DNA of 64,000 bases from Mesonia algae (GCF_003253545.1 NZ_QKYV01000001.1:204484-268483), one strand, 5' to 3'. Shown: positions 52,673-62,157, counted from the stretch's first letter. Program-made: numbers and translations. The notes: generated by a model not told the origin, from the sequence alone.

Positions 52673-53407
52673 TTACGGCAATTGGTTTGCTGTAAATGGT
52701 GTAACAATAAATCCTCCTGCTGCATCGATGATAACTGATGGATCTTCTGCTCCATCTAACCCTGTATTAGGATCTACTGCATCATCTCCAGCAAAAAGTT
52801 TAAAATCTCCCATATCATTACCTCTAATGCTTCTAATCGCTGCAGCATGTCTCGCTTCTACAGAAACAATTTTACCTGCAATTACAAGGTAAGCAGCAGT
52901 TTCAATAATTTTTCCAGCACCATTATAAGCTTTAACTCCTGTGTCTTCTAGAAGTTGTGCAGTCTCGAGCACAGAATTTCTATTACTAAAATCTACACTT
53001 TCAAAATTAAATTCTAACGACTCTGGAAGTACTAAATCGGCATCAAAATTTGCATTTAGTGCGGCTTTAAAGAATTCTCTGTGGTTTACTTCGTGATTAT
53101 ACAAATCTTGTAGAATTTGTTTTTCTTCTGAAGCAGCTCCATTCCAATATGAACCATTTACAACTCTAGTGTAAAATTCAGCTTCTAGCTGCTCCAATGC
53201 ATAAGCATAATTTAATACTCCTAAATCTCCACCACCTAAATCGAATGTATTCGGATCTGGATCTGGGGCTGGATCTATGGGAGTAAAATCATCATCATTA
53301 CTACAAGCAAGCAAAATACCCGATCCTGCAAGAGCGATACCACTCATTTTTAAAAATCTTCTACGATTATTATTAATCGATTCTACTTTAATCTTTTTGT
53401 TTTTCAT
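52673..53407 (-). CDS. Tat-exported ferritin-like domain lipoprotein (copy 1 of tandem pair)
   Basis: A 244-residue protein with a clear twin-arginine signal NNRRRFLKMSGIALAGSG followed by the lipobox ILLACS, so it is folded before export and anchored by lipid. An acidic DPAPDPDPN linker leads to a ferritin-like domain with YALEQLEAEFYTRV, LYNHEVNHREFFKAAL, AQLLEDTGVKAYNG and KIVSVEARHAAAIR, repeating the E...ExxH...ED...ExRH set of the neighbouring protein. It is first in the pair, with 46 bases to the second gene. Iron ligation is expected but not shown. Similar pairs occur in other Bacteroidota. Confidence 0.9.
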   Translation of the reverse strand: MKNKKIKVESINNNRRRFLKMSGIALAGSGILLACSNDDDFTPIDPAPDPDPNTFDLGGGDLGVLNYAYALEQLEAEFYTRVVNGSYWNGAASEEKQILQDLYNHEVNHREFFKAALNANFDADLVLPESLEFNFESVDFSNRNSVLETAQLLEDTGVKAYNGAGKIIETAAYLVIAGKIVSVEARHAAAIRSIRGNDMGDFKLFAGDDAVDPNTGLDGAEDPSVIIDAAGGFIVTPFTANQLP

Positions 53408-53562
53408 AATACTAAAAGTTTTGTTGATCGATTAAACTTACGCAGGAACAAAAGGTTTGGTTTTTAATTAGTTGCCAATTTGTTCTGAAATTCGTTAAAA
53501 AGAGTTAAAAATCGAAAATTAGATTAGTATCACAATTTCTTTAATAAATGTTAAATAAAGTT

Positions 53563-55881
53563 TTAACGTTTTAAAGTAAAGTTTCCTTTGTATGTTTTCC
53601 CACTGTGAAGCTCAACTGAAAACCAATAATCATTAGAAGGCATTCTTTTTCCATTATAGTTTCCATCCCACCCTCTATTAGGTAAAGTAATATTATATAT
53701 GATTTTACCATAACGATCGTAGATTACAATTCTTTTGACACGTTGTGATTTAAAATTGTAAATATTCCAACGATCATTAAACCCATCATTATTAGGGGTA
53801 AAAAACTTAGGATAATAAAGCAAAGAAACGTCTTCAGAAGCAATGCCACATCCGTTCTTATCTTTCACATAAACTTTGTATTCTTTTTTATAAGGTAAAG
53901 AATGAAAAGAATTATTTGATTGATAGTTTATATTGTCCAATGAATAAATATAATCTCCGCTACCTTCTACATGTATGATAAGAGAATTATTCTCTTCGCT
54001 CCAATCAATCGTTTCTATATTTTTAATTGTAGCAATTTCGGAAGTTCTTAATTCTAAAGTATATATTTTTTCACAAACGCCTAGTTCAAACTGTTTAATT
54101 AAAGTGACAGTGTAAATGCCAGGTTCGTTAAGAGTAATAGAGTTAGAAGTGTTTCCTGTAGACCAATTATAAGAGTCGAAATTCTCAGGAATGGAAATTT
54201 CTACACTTTCTCCATTACAAATACTATATATTTCTTCTAAATTAGTATCTGGAAAATTATAAACTATTAAATCAAATGTAGTTTCATTAAAACATTCATT
54301 GTTATTTACATTAGAAATTCTTGCTGTAATGGTTTGTGTAGTAGAGGGTAGAGGATTTGATAACGGTACATTTAGGAGGTTACCATTTTCATCAAAAAAA
54401 TCTACTACTACGTTTTGTTGATTATTAATAATTTGACTCATAATGTTGGAAGTGTCAAATAACGCTTCGCCTTCTTGGTTAGGGCATTCAGCTAAATTTG
54501 AAACTGGATAAGCTATTGGAGTCTCTGAAATAAGTACATCTTTTGTGAAATTTTGAACTTGGTTACCTATAGTACCCTGGTATGTAACTTGATAAGTTCC
54601 TGGTGCCGAAAAAACATGGGTGGGGTTTTCTCCCGTTGCGGTATTGTTTCCAGAATTAGGATCATCGAAATTCCAGATAACAGAATCAAAATTGTTTTCT
54701 AAAATAAATTGAGTTACATCACCTAAACATGTATTTTCTATAATTAAATCTTTCAAAAAGAAAGTTTGCATAAAAGTAGGAAGTCCTAACTTGGCTGTAT
54801 TGTTTCCTAAGTTTATTACATTACTTTCAAAATTTGCTAATATTCCAGCTTCATTAGGTTGGTTAATTACATCTAAACTGTACTTCACCCTAGTAAGATA
54901 AATTTTGTTGTTAGGAGCTAACTGCAAAGTACCTAACAAAGAACTAAAATCTTTTAGTTTAATAGCAGAATTAGAAATTGCTGTTTCAGAATTTAATGAA
55001 ATGTCAAATTGATATAAACCATCGAAAGAAACACTTACATAAAGAAATTTTCCATTAGGAGAAAATTCTACCCCATAAGGATGTACATTTTCTTGTTCAT
55101 TACCATTGGTTGTATTTAATATGGTTTTAGGATTACTGACTAAACCCGTTTGACTATCAAAATCGAATAATTGAACAACTTCTGGCTCGTAAGAATTCAC
55201 CATAGCTACTTGATCGCCATAAGCCGAAAATTTAATAACGCCTATTGCGCTATTTGTAATTGTGGGTCCCACTTGTACTCCCGCACCGCTAATTACAGGA
55301 TTAAGATTTAAGCCATTATCATCAATTTTGTAAGCAATAAACTCATTACTATCCCATTTATGAGATAAGATCCAGTAATTTCCATCAATAATACTTCTAG
55401 TTGCTGTTAATTTTTCCGAAACAGGGGTGTGAAGTAGAATATTTTTTTCGTTGGTAATAGCTCCTAGACCATTGTCAAGATTCATGTCTACTATTGAGTA
55501 ACGTAAACCATCTGGACCAGCAACACCATCTGTAGTAAATAAATAATATTTATTGGCAACTCCTTTAAATGGAACAATTATAGCAGAACTTGTGCTAGAA
55601 TTATCCCCTAAAAGACCTCCGCCATTAGACATGAGCTGATGATTTCTATTGTAGACTTCTTGCCCATCGGTATAAAATAAAATATTTCCGTTAGAGTTAG
55701 AAATTGAAGCACATCCTTCAACCGAAGACAAAACCCCATTGTCTAACGCAATTGGCGGGTCAACATTAAAATCTATTCCTGCTTCATCTCCAAAATACCA
55801 AATATTTGCCTCTTTTTGCCCAAATGAGCTAAGTACCCAAATAAAAAGAAAAGATATGGTTAGTAGTTTTTTCATAATCAT
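53563..55881 (-). CDS. T9SS type B sorting domain protein with PKD domain
   Basis: A 772-residue cell surface or secreted protein. Signal peptide (about 1-21, ending SSFG). The N-terminal half (about 25-380) looks like a beta-propeller: WYFGDEAGIDFN, YGVEFSPNGKFLYVSVSFDGLYQF and NKIYLTR are typical of flavobacterial surface propellers. A PKD domain lies at about 395-450 (WNFDDPNSGNNTATGENPTHVFSAPGTYQV split over two strands), then two further Ig-like segments. The last 85 residues form the gliding-motility-associated CHU_C domain (FTPNNDGFNDRWNIYNF, IYDRYGKIIYN, GWDGNYNGKRMPSNDYW), the type B signal for the type IX secretion system. The cargo role is unknown. Confidence 0.93.
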   Translation of the reverse strand: MIMKKLLTISFLFIWVLSSFGQKEANIWYFGDEAGIDFNVDPPIALDNGVLSSVEGCASISNSNGNILFYTDGQEVYNRNHQLMSNGGGLLGDNSSTSSAIIVPFKGVANKYYLFTTDGVAGPDGLRYSIVDMNLDNGLGAITNEKNILLHTPVSEKLTATRSIIDGNYWILSHKWDSNEFIAYKIDDNGLNLNPVISGAGVQVGPTITNSAIGVIKFSAYGDQVAMVNSYEPEVVQLFDFDSQTGLVSNPKTILNTTNGNEQENVHPYGVEFSPNGKFLYVSVSFDGLYQFDISLNSETAISNSAIKLKDFSSLLGTLQLAPNNKIYLTRVKYSLDVINQPNEAGILANFESNVINLGNNTAKLGLPTFMQTFFLKDLIIENTCLGDVTQFILENNFDSVIWNFDDPNSGNNTATGENPTHVFSAPGTYQVTYQGTIGNQVQNFTKDVLISETPIAYPVSNLAECPNQEGEALFDTSNIMSQIINNQQNVVVDFFDENGNLLNVPLSNPLPSTTQTITARISNVNNNECFNETTFDLIVYNFPDTNLEEIYSICNGESVEISIPENFDSYNWSTGNTSNSITLNEPGIYTVTLIKQFELGVCEKIYTLELRTSEIATIKNIETIDWSEENNSLIIHVEGSGDYIYSLDNINYQSNNSFHSLPYKKEYKVYVKDKNGCGIASEDVSLLYYPKFFTPNNDGFNDRWNIYNFKSQRVKRIVIYDRYGKIIYNITLPNRGWDGNYNGKRMPSNDYWFSVELHSGKTYKGNFTLKR

Positions 55882-55973
55882 CTAAATTACAAAACATTCC
55901 CCAAAAATTATTCCTATTTATAATTTTTGAAGAATATTTTTTATAAACCTGCTGATTATTGCTTTAAAGCTTT

Positions 55974-56306
55974 TTAATTTGATAACATCAATAATTCTTG
56001 GCAAACTACTTCAGTGATATATCTTTTTTCTCCGGTTTTAGTTTCATAGCTTCTTGATGTTAATTTCCCTTCAATTACTACTTCTTTTCCTTTAGTGAGA
56101 AAGTTTTCTGTGAGTTCGGCTACTTTTCCCCACGCAATTACATTGTGCCATTGAGTATCAGTAATTTTTTCTCCTTGCGCATTTTTGTAAGTTTCATTTG
56201 TTGCAATAGAAAATTTGGCTAATTTCTTACCGCTTTCTAAAGCAATAACTTCTGGATCATTTCCTAAGTTTCCAATTAACTGTACTTTGTTTTTTAATGA
56301 ATTCAT
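55974..56306 (-). CDS. ssb: Single-stranded DNA-binding protein
   Basis: A 110-residue OB-fold protein that coats single-stranded DNA. Seen: NKVQLIGNLGNDPEV, the ATNE-type KFSIATNETYKN, TQWHNVIAWGKVAELTENFL and KGKEVVIEGKLTSRSYET. It lacks the long glycine/asparagine tail and the acidic DDIPF tip of housekeeping SSB, so it may be an accessory copy. The frame is open to 56345, but Met14 (56306, MNSLKNKVQLIGNL) is the family start. A CATATTTG box on the minus strand about 60 bases upstream is a one-mismatch promoter candidate. Confidence 0.95.
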   Translation of the reverse strand: MNSLKNKVQLIGNLGNDPEVIALESGKKLAKFSIATNETYKNAQGEKITDTQWHNVIAWGKVAELTENFLTKGKEVVIEGKLTSRSYETKTGEKRYITEVVCQELLMLSN

Positions 56307-56506
56307 AATAATAAAATTTAAAAGAGTTGATTTTCGTTCGTTCAATTCAACAGGGCAAATATGGTAACAAAGACAAATTTTATTAGGTTGATAAATAGTT
56401 GCTTACGTTTAATTTCGTTTGCAAACATTTGTAGTCGTTTAAAAACAGATTTATTATGTTTAAAAAATTGAGTCGTTTTTCTCTTATAAATCAATAACTT
56501 TATAAA

Positions 56507-57280
56507 ATGGAAAATCTAAGTGTAGCAATCATACAGACAAAATTAAAGTGGGAAGATATCGATGAAAATCTTTTTCGGTTAACCGAGAAATTAAATCAAG
56601 TAAGTGATACAGACCTTATTATTTTGCCCGAAATGTTTAGTACAGGATTTACGATGAATGCAAAACTTGTAGCGGAAAGAGAATCTGGTAAAGCGGTTAA
56701 TTGGCTTATTAAAATGGCTACTTCTAAAAAGACAGCAATCACAGGAAGTTTAGTGATTGAAGAAAATGGGAATTATTACAATCGGCTTTTCTTTGTTTTT
56801 CCTAACGGTAAGTATAAAACTTATGATAAAAAACATTTGTTCACCTTAGCAAAGGAACACGAGCATTATTCCGCGGGAAGCGAAAAAATTATTGTCAATT
56901 ATAAGGGTTTTAAAATTTGTCCTTTAGTATGCTACGATTTGCGATTTCCCGTATGGATAAGAAATGTGGAGGAGTATGACTTACTCATATTTGTAGCCAA
57001 CTGGCCAAATAAAAGGGTTAAAGCTTGGGGTGCTCTTTTAAAGGCACGTTCTATAGAAAATATGTGTTATACAATTGGCGTAAACCGAGTTGGCTTAGAT
57101 GGTAATGATCATCTTTACAGTGGTCATTCTGCTGTTTATGATGCTTTAGGAGAAAAAATATCTAAAGAAAATAAAGAAACAGAGTTTATAGAAAAGGTGA
57201 CTTTAAGTCTAGAGTCTGTAACAAAAACTAGAAAAGATTTCGGTTTTTTAAAAGATCGAGATGCGTTTAATTTAATATAA
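56507..57280 (+). CDS. Nitrilase-family amidase (omega-amidase/YafV-like)
   Basis: A 257-residue carbon-nitrogen hydrolase. The catalytic triad is Glu42 in ILPEMFSTGF, Lys109 in TYDKKHLF and Cys142 in PLVCYDLRFP, and the later YTIGVNRVGLDGNDHLYSGHS segment fits the omega-amidase branch. These enzymes deamidate 2-oxoglutaramate or 2-oxosuccinamate formed by glutamine transamination, a salvage step. The gene overlaps the convergent Ig-like lipoprotein gene by 14 bases at their ends. No operon partner is seen. Confidence 0.95.
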   Translation: MENLSVAIIQTKLKWEDIDENLFRLTEKLNQVSDTDLIILPEMFSTGFTMNAKLVAERESGKAVNWLIKMATSKKTAITGSLVIEENGNYYNRLFFVFPNGKYKTYDKKHLFTLAKEHEHYSAGSEKIIVNYKGFKICPLVCYDLRFPVWIRNVEEYDLLIFVANWPNKRVKAWGALLKARSIENMCYTIGVNRVGLDGNDHLYSGHSAVYDALGEKISKENKETEFIEKVTLSLESVTKTRKDFGFLKDRDAFNLI

Positions 57281-58886
57281 AAGATTCATTAATATCCCAA
57301 TTGGCTCTCATTTCAATAAGTTTTGGGAAATAAATAATCTGCTCGGGTTTGGTCTGGTTTAAGTAATTACCAGTATCCCATTTTCCATTATCGTTAAGAT
57401 CGTAAATTAGCCTTGCTTTGTATTTTCCTGGTTTTATATGTTCAAAATAAAAAGAACTACCGTCGTCCTCTCGGTGAATACTTTGTTTAATAACTTTTCC
57501 TTTATTATCTACCACTTCTACAATAATAGGATAAGTTTTTACTTTAGAAATATTTAATGACAAGGTTCCCAAATCGGCAATAGCAGGCGTTTTTACTCGA
57601 TATTTTAAAGTATCATTAGGCTTATCGTAAAAATCCGTAAAGGCATTAGGGAGCAATTGAATATAGTAAGTTTCTTTTTCGGTTTTATCAAAATCAATCA
57701 TTAACTTGTTTTCTAAAGCCACTAATCGTGAAGAAAATTTTACCGCAACAGAGTCTTTATTTAGAACGCTAATCTTACTACTATCAATAGCTTTAAATGG
57801 AATATTAGCTGTAAGTCCAAAATCTTCTTTTATGTTGATTGAACTTTCATTAAGTTTCTTTATTTCTATAGAGTCTTTATACAATTCCTTCATTCTAGTA
57901 ATTACCGTATCTTGATAATTAAGCTGAGTAATTTTTACAGTTAGACTATCCTCTTTAATAACGGGTTGATACCAAAAATGCAGAGTATCTTTCTCTAAAT
58001 CTTTAACAATTTGTGTGTTAAACTGACTCGGATCTGGTTCTAAAATCTCAATCTCAAGACTGTCATTTAATAATCCTTCATAGCCATACACTACATGATT
58101 GGCAGCTACTTGTTTACTTTTGCTTACGCGGAATTCTTTCTGTTCCTTAAAAATACTAAACTCTAAGTTTCTGTTTGTAGGCAAGGTAAGAGTATCTTCA
58201 AGAAAGTCTATTTTATCTTCTGAAGGATTGAATAAATAATTAGAATTTTTATCCTTTAAGGCAATTACTCTATACTTTCCTTCCTTCATATTTTCAATCT
58301 GAAAAGAATTGGTAGAATCTTGAGTATAACCTATGTAAGTAGGAGGTTCTTGATATATAATCGAATCATTATAATTTTCATTTATTTCATACAATAAAAC
58401 CGAAATAAATTCTTCAGTTTCTGACTCAAAAGCATCTTTTACCGTTCCAGAAACATTTAAAGAATCAATATAACCTCCTGTTGAAAATACATATTTAAAA
58501 AACGGTAAAGGGTTTTCTTCATTATTGTCTATAATACTGTTTCCAAAATTAATCGTGTACGTAGTGTTTTCTTTTAAAGAATCTCCTAGATGAATAGTTA
58601 CGTATTTTTTCGGACTTCCTTGCGGAGAAATCGTAGGCTTAGGGTCTATAGGTGGCGAAATAATAATTTGCTTCTGTGCGTCCTCAAGTTTAATGAACTC
58701 ATCAAAATAAATTCTTATTTCCTCATTTTTAAAATTGGTGCTAAAGTTTTCTGGGGAAGAGTTTATAAACACAGGAGGGATCGTATCTAAATCTCCACCC
58801 GTAGGCATACCTCTTTTGGCGCAATTAGAAAATGCTGAAAATACCAAAAGGCAAATCACGAAGTATAAAAAGCGCTGTAATCGCAT
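57267..58886 (-). CDS. Lipoprotein with N-terminal SbsA-type Ig-like domain
   Basis: A 539-residue envelope protein. Lipobox FSNC at about residues 19-22 is followed by the conserved start AKRGMPTGGDLDTIPPVFI, which is common to a flavobacterial lipoprotein family. An SbsA Ig-like domain covers about 38-130 (NEEIRIYFDEFIKL, SPQGSPKKYVTIHLGDSLKENTTYTI). The rest is beta-rich, with GKYRVIALKDKNSNYLFNPSEDKI and a late IKPGKYKARLIYDLNDNGKWDTGNY, both calcium-loop-like turns of carboxypeptidase-regulatory type. Surface anchoring is expected. Function unknown. The neighbour comF lies 50 bases upstream, same strand. Confidence 0.88.
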   Translation of the reverse strand: MRLQRFLYFVICLLVFSAFSNCAKRGMPTGGDLDTIPPVFINSSPENFSTNFKNEEIRIYFDEFIKLEDAQKQIIISPPIDPKPTISPQGSPKKYVTIHLGDSLKENTTYTINFGNSIIDNNEENPLPFFKYVFSTGGYIDSLNVSGTVKDAFESETEEFISVLLYEINENYNDSIIYQEPPTYIGYTQDSTNSFQIENMKEGKYRVIALKDKNSNYLFNPSEDKIDFLEDTLTLPTNRNLEFSIFKEQKEFRVSKSKQVAANHVVYGYEGLLNDSLEIEILEPDPSQFNTQIVKDLEKDTLHFWYQPVIKEDSLTVKITQLNYQDTVITRMKELYKDSIEIKKLNESSINIKEDFGLTANIPFKAIDSSKISVLNKDSVAVKFSSRLVALENKLMIDFDKTEKETYYIQLLPNAFTDFYDKPNDTLKYRVKTPAIADLGTLSLNISKVKTYPIIVEVVDNKGKVIKQSIHREDDGSSFYFEHIKPGKYKARLIYDLNDNGKWDTGNYLNQTKPEQIIYFPKLIEMRANWDINESFILN

Positions 58887-58936
58887 ATCACCAAATTTTA
58901 CGCAAAGAAACGATTATTTTTTCAAAAATATTAGAT

Positions 58937-59623
58937 TTATAAAGTGATCGCCATCGTAGCAATGCTAATATTTACGTTGGGAGCTTGCTGTAAAATTTGT
59001 GAACAGGTTTCTAAGGTAGTGCCGGTAGTTATAATATCATCTACTAACAAGATATGCTTATTGGCGATTAAATTTTGATTTTGTAATTTAAATAAATCGT
59101 GTTTCATTTCTGCTCGGGAACTTCTGTTTTTAAATACCTGTGTGGCAGAAGGGTTGTCTTTTATTAATACCTTATCGGAATAATCACAACCCAAATGTTT
59201 GGAGATGCTTTTCCCAAATCCCGCTACTTGATTATACCCTCTTTTCTTCAATTTTTTTCGATGTAACGGAACAGGAATTACTATCTGAATGTCTTTTGCC
59301 CAGGTTACGGTTTTTAAATCTTCTGCGAGCCAATTTCCCAAAACATTGCTTATTTCTTCTTTCCCCTTATACTTTAACTGATGCATTAATTTTTGTGTCA
59401 TATTTTTTTTGTGAAAAACAAAAAGAGAAGTTATGTTTACCAAAGGAATTCTACCGTAGAATACTTTTTTTGCTGTATTTTCGTTATGGTAGTGGAAATT
59501 GGTTGTAGGAAGTTGATACCTGCAATAAAGACATAATGATTTTTCTTGTTCTAATAAAGAAGTAGAACAACAAACACATGTCTTTGGAAAAACAAACGCT
59601 ATAAAATCTTTTGCAAGGTTCAA
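58937..59623 (-). CDS. comF: ComF family phosphoribosyltransferase-like protein
   Basis: A 228-residue cytosolic protein. The N-terminal zinc-binding part has CVCCSTSLL and KSLCLYCRYQLP. The C-terminal part has a PRTase motif ILLVDDIITTGTTLETC and the ComF segments IPVPLHRKKLKKRGYNQVAGF and RSSRAEMKHDLF. ComF is required for natural transformation in several bacteria and interacts with PriA and ComFA-like helicases. The start codon is TTG at 59623, since a stop codon precedes it immediately and no ATG follows nearby. comEC is about 50 kb away in this window, so the two competence genes are not linked. Confidence 0.93.
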   Translation of the reverse strand: MNLAKDFIAFVFPKTCVCCSTSLLEQEKSLCLYCRYQLPTTNFHYHNENTAKKVFYGRIPLVNITSLFVFHKKNMTQKLMHQLKYKGKEEISNVLGNWLAEDLKTVTWAKDIQIVIPVPLHRKKLKKRGYNQVAGFGKSISKHLGCDYSDKVLIKDNPSATQVFKNRSSRAEMKHDLFKLQNQNLIANKHILLVDDIITTGTTLETCSQILQQAPNVNISIATMAITL

Positions 59624-59679
59624 TTAAATTGATTTTTTAAGTATATCAATTTAGTAAAAAATAGATTAACTATCTGTCT

Positions 59680-60561
59680 ATGAGTGAAAAAAAAGACAAT
59701 CGTGTACTTAAAATTTTGGTAGGGATATTGGCATTATTCTTAATTATTTCTATTGTTTACACGTTTAATTTTTACCAAGAAAATCAAGAAAGTATTGAGG
59801 TTATTTCTCAAGAAAAGAAAAAATTGAAAAACGAGCTTGACACTCTTCAGAAGAAATACGAAGCGATTGTTATTGATAATTCTTCCTTAAAAGAAGATCT
59901 ATCTAGAGAGAAAAAAAGAATATCGATGCTTCTTAGCTCTTTAGATAGTTCTAAAATGACTAATGATCAATTACAACGTTATAAGATTGAAGCCGAGTTA
60001 TTAAGAAGACAACGTCAAAAATTATTGAAAGTAGTAGACAGTTTTTCTCAAAAAAATCAAGAACTTCAAGAAGCTATAGATAGTACATCAAATATGCTTC
60101 AGCTTAATCAACAAAAATCTGATTCTTTAATTTTTCAAAATCAAGAATTAGAAAATCAAGTTCAAAAAGCAGCGGTTTTACAATTGAGTGATTTAAAAGC
60201 AGAAGGTGTTTACATTAAAAATAACGACGAGATAAATGTTACTTCTAAAGCAAGTAAAACCGAACAAATAAGAATTTGTTTTAATTTATTAGAAAATGCG
60301 CTTGCAAAAAGTGGCAAAAGAGACATCTATGTACAAGTTATTAATCCTAAAAATAATCTTTTAGGCTCCAAAAAGCTCATTTCTTTTGGAGATAAAAATT
60401 TAAACTATAGCGCATTGAGTACTATAAACTACCAAAATCAAAAAACAGAGATGTGCATACTTTTTGCAATCTCTGCTCAAAAACGAGTAGAAGGCCGTTA
60501 TGTAATTAATGTATTTGACGGCGAAAATAGGATGGCGACAGATACTTTTATTTTAAAATAA
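59680..60561 (+). CDS. Membrane-anchored coiled-coil protein of unknown function
   Basis: A 293-residue protein. A short basic N-terminus (SEKKDNRVLK) and one membrane helix (about 11-29, LVGILALFLIISIVYTF) precede a coiled coil of about 130 residues (about 38-170) rich in E, K, Q and leucine heptads. The C-terminal domain (about 175-293) is beta-type (VYIKNNDEINVTSKASKTEQIRICF split, DIYVQVINPKNNLLGSKKL, YVINVFDGENRMATDTFIL). The topology suggests a periplasmic coiled coil with a distal globular domain. Similar flavobacterial proteins are sometimes named as chromosome partitioning proteins, but no ParA ATPase motif is present. The gene stands before glyS with a 54-base gap. Confidence 0.82.
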   Translation: MSEKKDNRVLKILVGILALFLIISIVYTFNFYQENQESIEVISQEKKKLKNELDTLQKKYEAIVIDNSSLKEDLSREKKRISMLLSSLDSSKMTNDQLQRYKIEAELLRRQRQKLLKVVDSFSQKNQELQEAIDSTSNMLQLNQQKSDSLIFQNQELENQVQKAAVLQLSDLKAEGVYIKNNDEINVTSKASKTEQIRICFNLLENALAKSGKRDIYVQVINPKNNLLGSKKLISFGDKNLNYSALSTINYQNQKTEMCILFAISAQKRVEGRYVINVFDGENRMATDTFILK

Positions 60562-60603
60562 AAAACTTAGCCACCAAACTTAAATATAAGTCCGCATTAT
60601 TAT

Positions 60604-60611
60604 TATTTTTG
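60604..60611 (+). promoter_or_regulatory. glyS: -7 promoter box (TATTTTTG) of glyS
   Basis: TATTTTTG fits TAnnTTTG exactly and ends only 4 bases before the glyS ATG at 60616. If used, the transcript would be leaderless or nearly so. No upstream TTG at ideal spacing is visible, so confidence is moderate. Confidence 0.45.
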
Positions 60612-60615
60612 TCTT

Positions 60616-62157
60616 ATGGCAAAACAACAAGATACTTTTAAGCAAGTAATATCCCATGCCAAAGAGTATGGGTATATTTTTTCGTCTAGCGAAATATACG
60701 ATGGTTTAAGCGCAGTTTATGATTACGGTCAAAACGGGGTAGAACTTAAGAAAAACATTAAAGATTATTGGTGGAAAAGCATGGTTCAAATGAACCAAAA
60801 TATTGTAGGCTTAGATGCGGCAATATTAATGCACCCTAAAACTTGGGAAGCTTCGGGACATGTAAATGCGTTTAACGATCCTCTTATAGATAATAAAGAT
60901 TCAAAAAAGAGATACAGAGCAGATGTTTTGGTAGAAGATTATGTAGAAAAAATCAACCAAAAAGCTCAAAAAGAAATCAACAAAGCCAAAAAAAGATTTG
61001 GTGAAACTTTTAACGAAGAAGAGTTTGTAACGACCAACCCTAGAGTTATTCGTTACCAAGAGGAGCAAAAAACCATCATGGAACGTTTGGCAAAATCCTT
61101 AACGGAAGAAAATCTTGCTGATGTAAAAGCTCTTATTGAAGAATTAGGCATTGCATGTCCAGAAAGTGGCTCTAAAAACTGGACCGATGTGAAGCAGTTC
61201 AATTTAATGTTTGGTACCAAATTAGGCGCTTCCGCGGATTCTGCAACAGATCTATATTTAAGACCAGAAACCGCACAAGGAATCTTCGTTAATTTTGCCA
61301 ATGTGCAAAAAACAGGAAGAATGAAAATTCCTTTTGGGATCGCACAAATAGGAAAAGCCTTTAGAAACGAAATTGTAGCTAGACAGTTTATCTTCCGTCA
61401 ACGGGAATTTGAACAAATGGAAATGCAATTTTTTGTACGTCCAGGCGAAGAACTCAAGTGGTTTGAACATTGGAAAGAAACCCGCCAAAATTGGCACGCT
61501 TCTTTAGGACTGGGAGAAGAAAACTACCGTTTCCACGATCACGAAAAAATGGCGCATTATGCTAATGCTGCTACCGATATTGAATTTAATTTCCCATTCG
61601 GGTTTAAAGAATTAGAAGGAATTCATTCTAGAACCGATTTCGATTTAAAAGCACACGAAGAACATTCAGGAAAAAAGCTTCAGTTTTTCGATCCAGAATT
61701 GAATAAAAACTACGTGCCTTACGTTATTGAAACCTCAATTGGTTTAGACCGTATGTTCTTGGCGATTTTCTCTAGTGCCTTAAAAGAAGAAGAGTTAGAA
61801 GACGGTTCTACGAGAACAGTCTTAAAATTGCCTTCTATCTTGGCTCCAGTAAAAGCTGCCGTTTTTCCATTAGTGAAAAAAGACGGTTTACCCGAAATCG
61901 CTCAAGAAATTATAGAGGAATTACAATGGGATTTTAATGTAATTTATGATGAAAAAGATGCTGTAGGAAGACGTTACCGACGCCAAGATGCTAACGGTAC
62001 ACCATTTTGTATTACCGTAGATCACGACACCAAAGAAGACAACCAAGTCACCATTCGTCACCGCGATACGATGGAGCAAAAACGTGTGCCTATTTCAGAA
62101 TTAAAAAGTATTATTGCTCAAGAAATAGATTTTAAAACTTGGATGAAAAAAGCTTAA
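60616..62157 (+). CDS. glyS: Glycyl-tRNA synthetase (single-chain, dimeric type)
   Basis: A 513-residue class II aminoacyl-tRNA synthetase of the alpha2 type (archaeal/eukaryotic-like), not the alpha2-beta2 form of E. coli. Seen: YGQNGVELKKNIKDYWWKSM at the N-terminus, the motif 2 region GIAQIGKAFRNEIVARQFIFRQREFEQMEMQFF, the glycine-specific LYLRPETAQGIFVNF, motif 3 YVIETSIGLDRMFLA, and a C-terminal anticodon-binding domain (VKAAVFPLVKKDGLPE onward). All parts appear intact. A strong terminator follows 18 bases after its stop. Confidence 0.97.
   Translation: MAKQQDTFKQVISHAKEYGYIFSSSEIYDGLSAVYDYGQNGVELKKNIKDYWWKSMVQMNQNIVGLDAAILMHPKTWEASGHVNAFNDPLIDNKDSKKRYRADVLVEDYVEKINQKAQKEINKAKKRFGETFNEEEFVTTNPRVIRYQEEQKTIMERLAKSLTEENLADVKALIEELGIACPESGSKNWTDVKQFNLMFGTKLGASADSATDLYLRPETAQGIFVNFANVQKTGRMKIPFGIAQIGKAFRNEIVARQFIFRQREFEQMEMQFFVRPGEELKWFEHWKETRQNWHASLGLGEENYRFHDHEKMAHYANAATDIEFNFPFGFKELEGIHSRTDFDLKAHEEHSGKKLQFFDPELNKNYVPYVIETSIGLDRMFLAIFSSALKEEELEDGSTRTVLKLPSILAPVKAAVFPLVKKDGLPEIAQEIIEELQWDFNVIYDEKDAVGRRYRRQDANGTPFCITVDHDTKEDNQVTIRHRDTMEQKRVPISELKSIIAQEIDFKTWMKKA

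Noticed and set aside
56400..56440. Repeated CGTTT/GTCGTTT strings before the nitrilase gene as a possible operator or small CRISPR-like array
   Set aside because: The units are 5-7 bases long, unevenly spaced and have no spacer pattern, consistent with AT-rich intergenic DNA.
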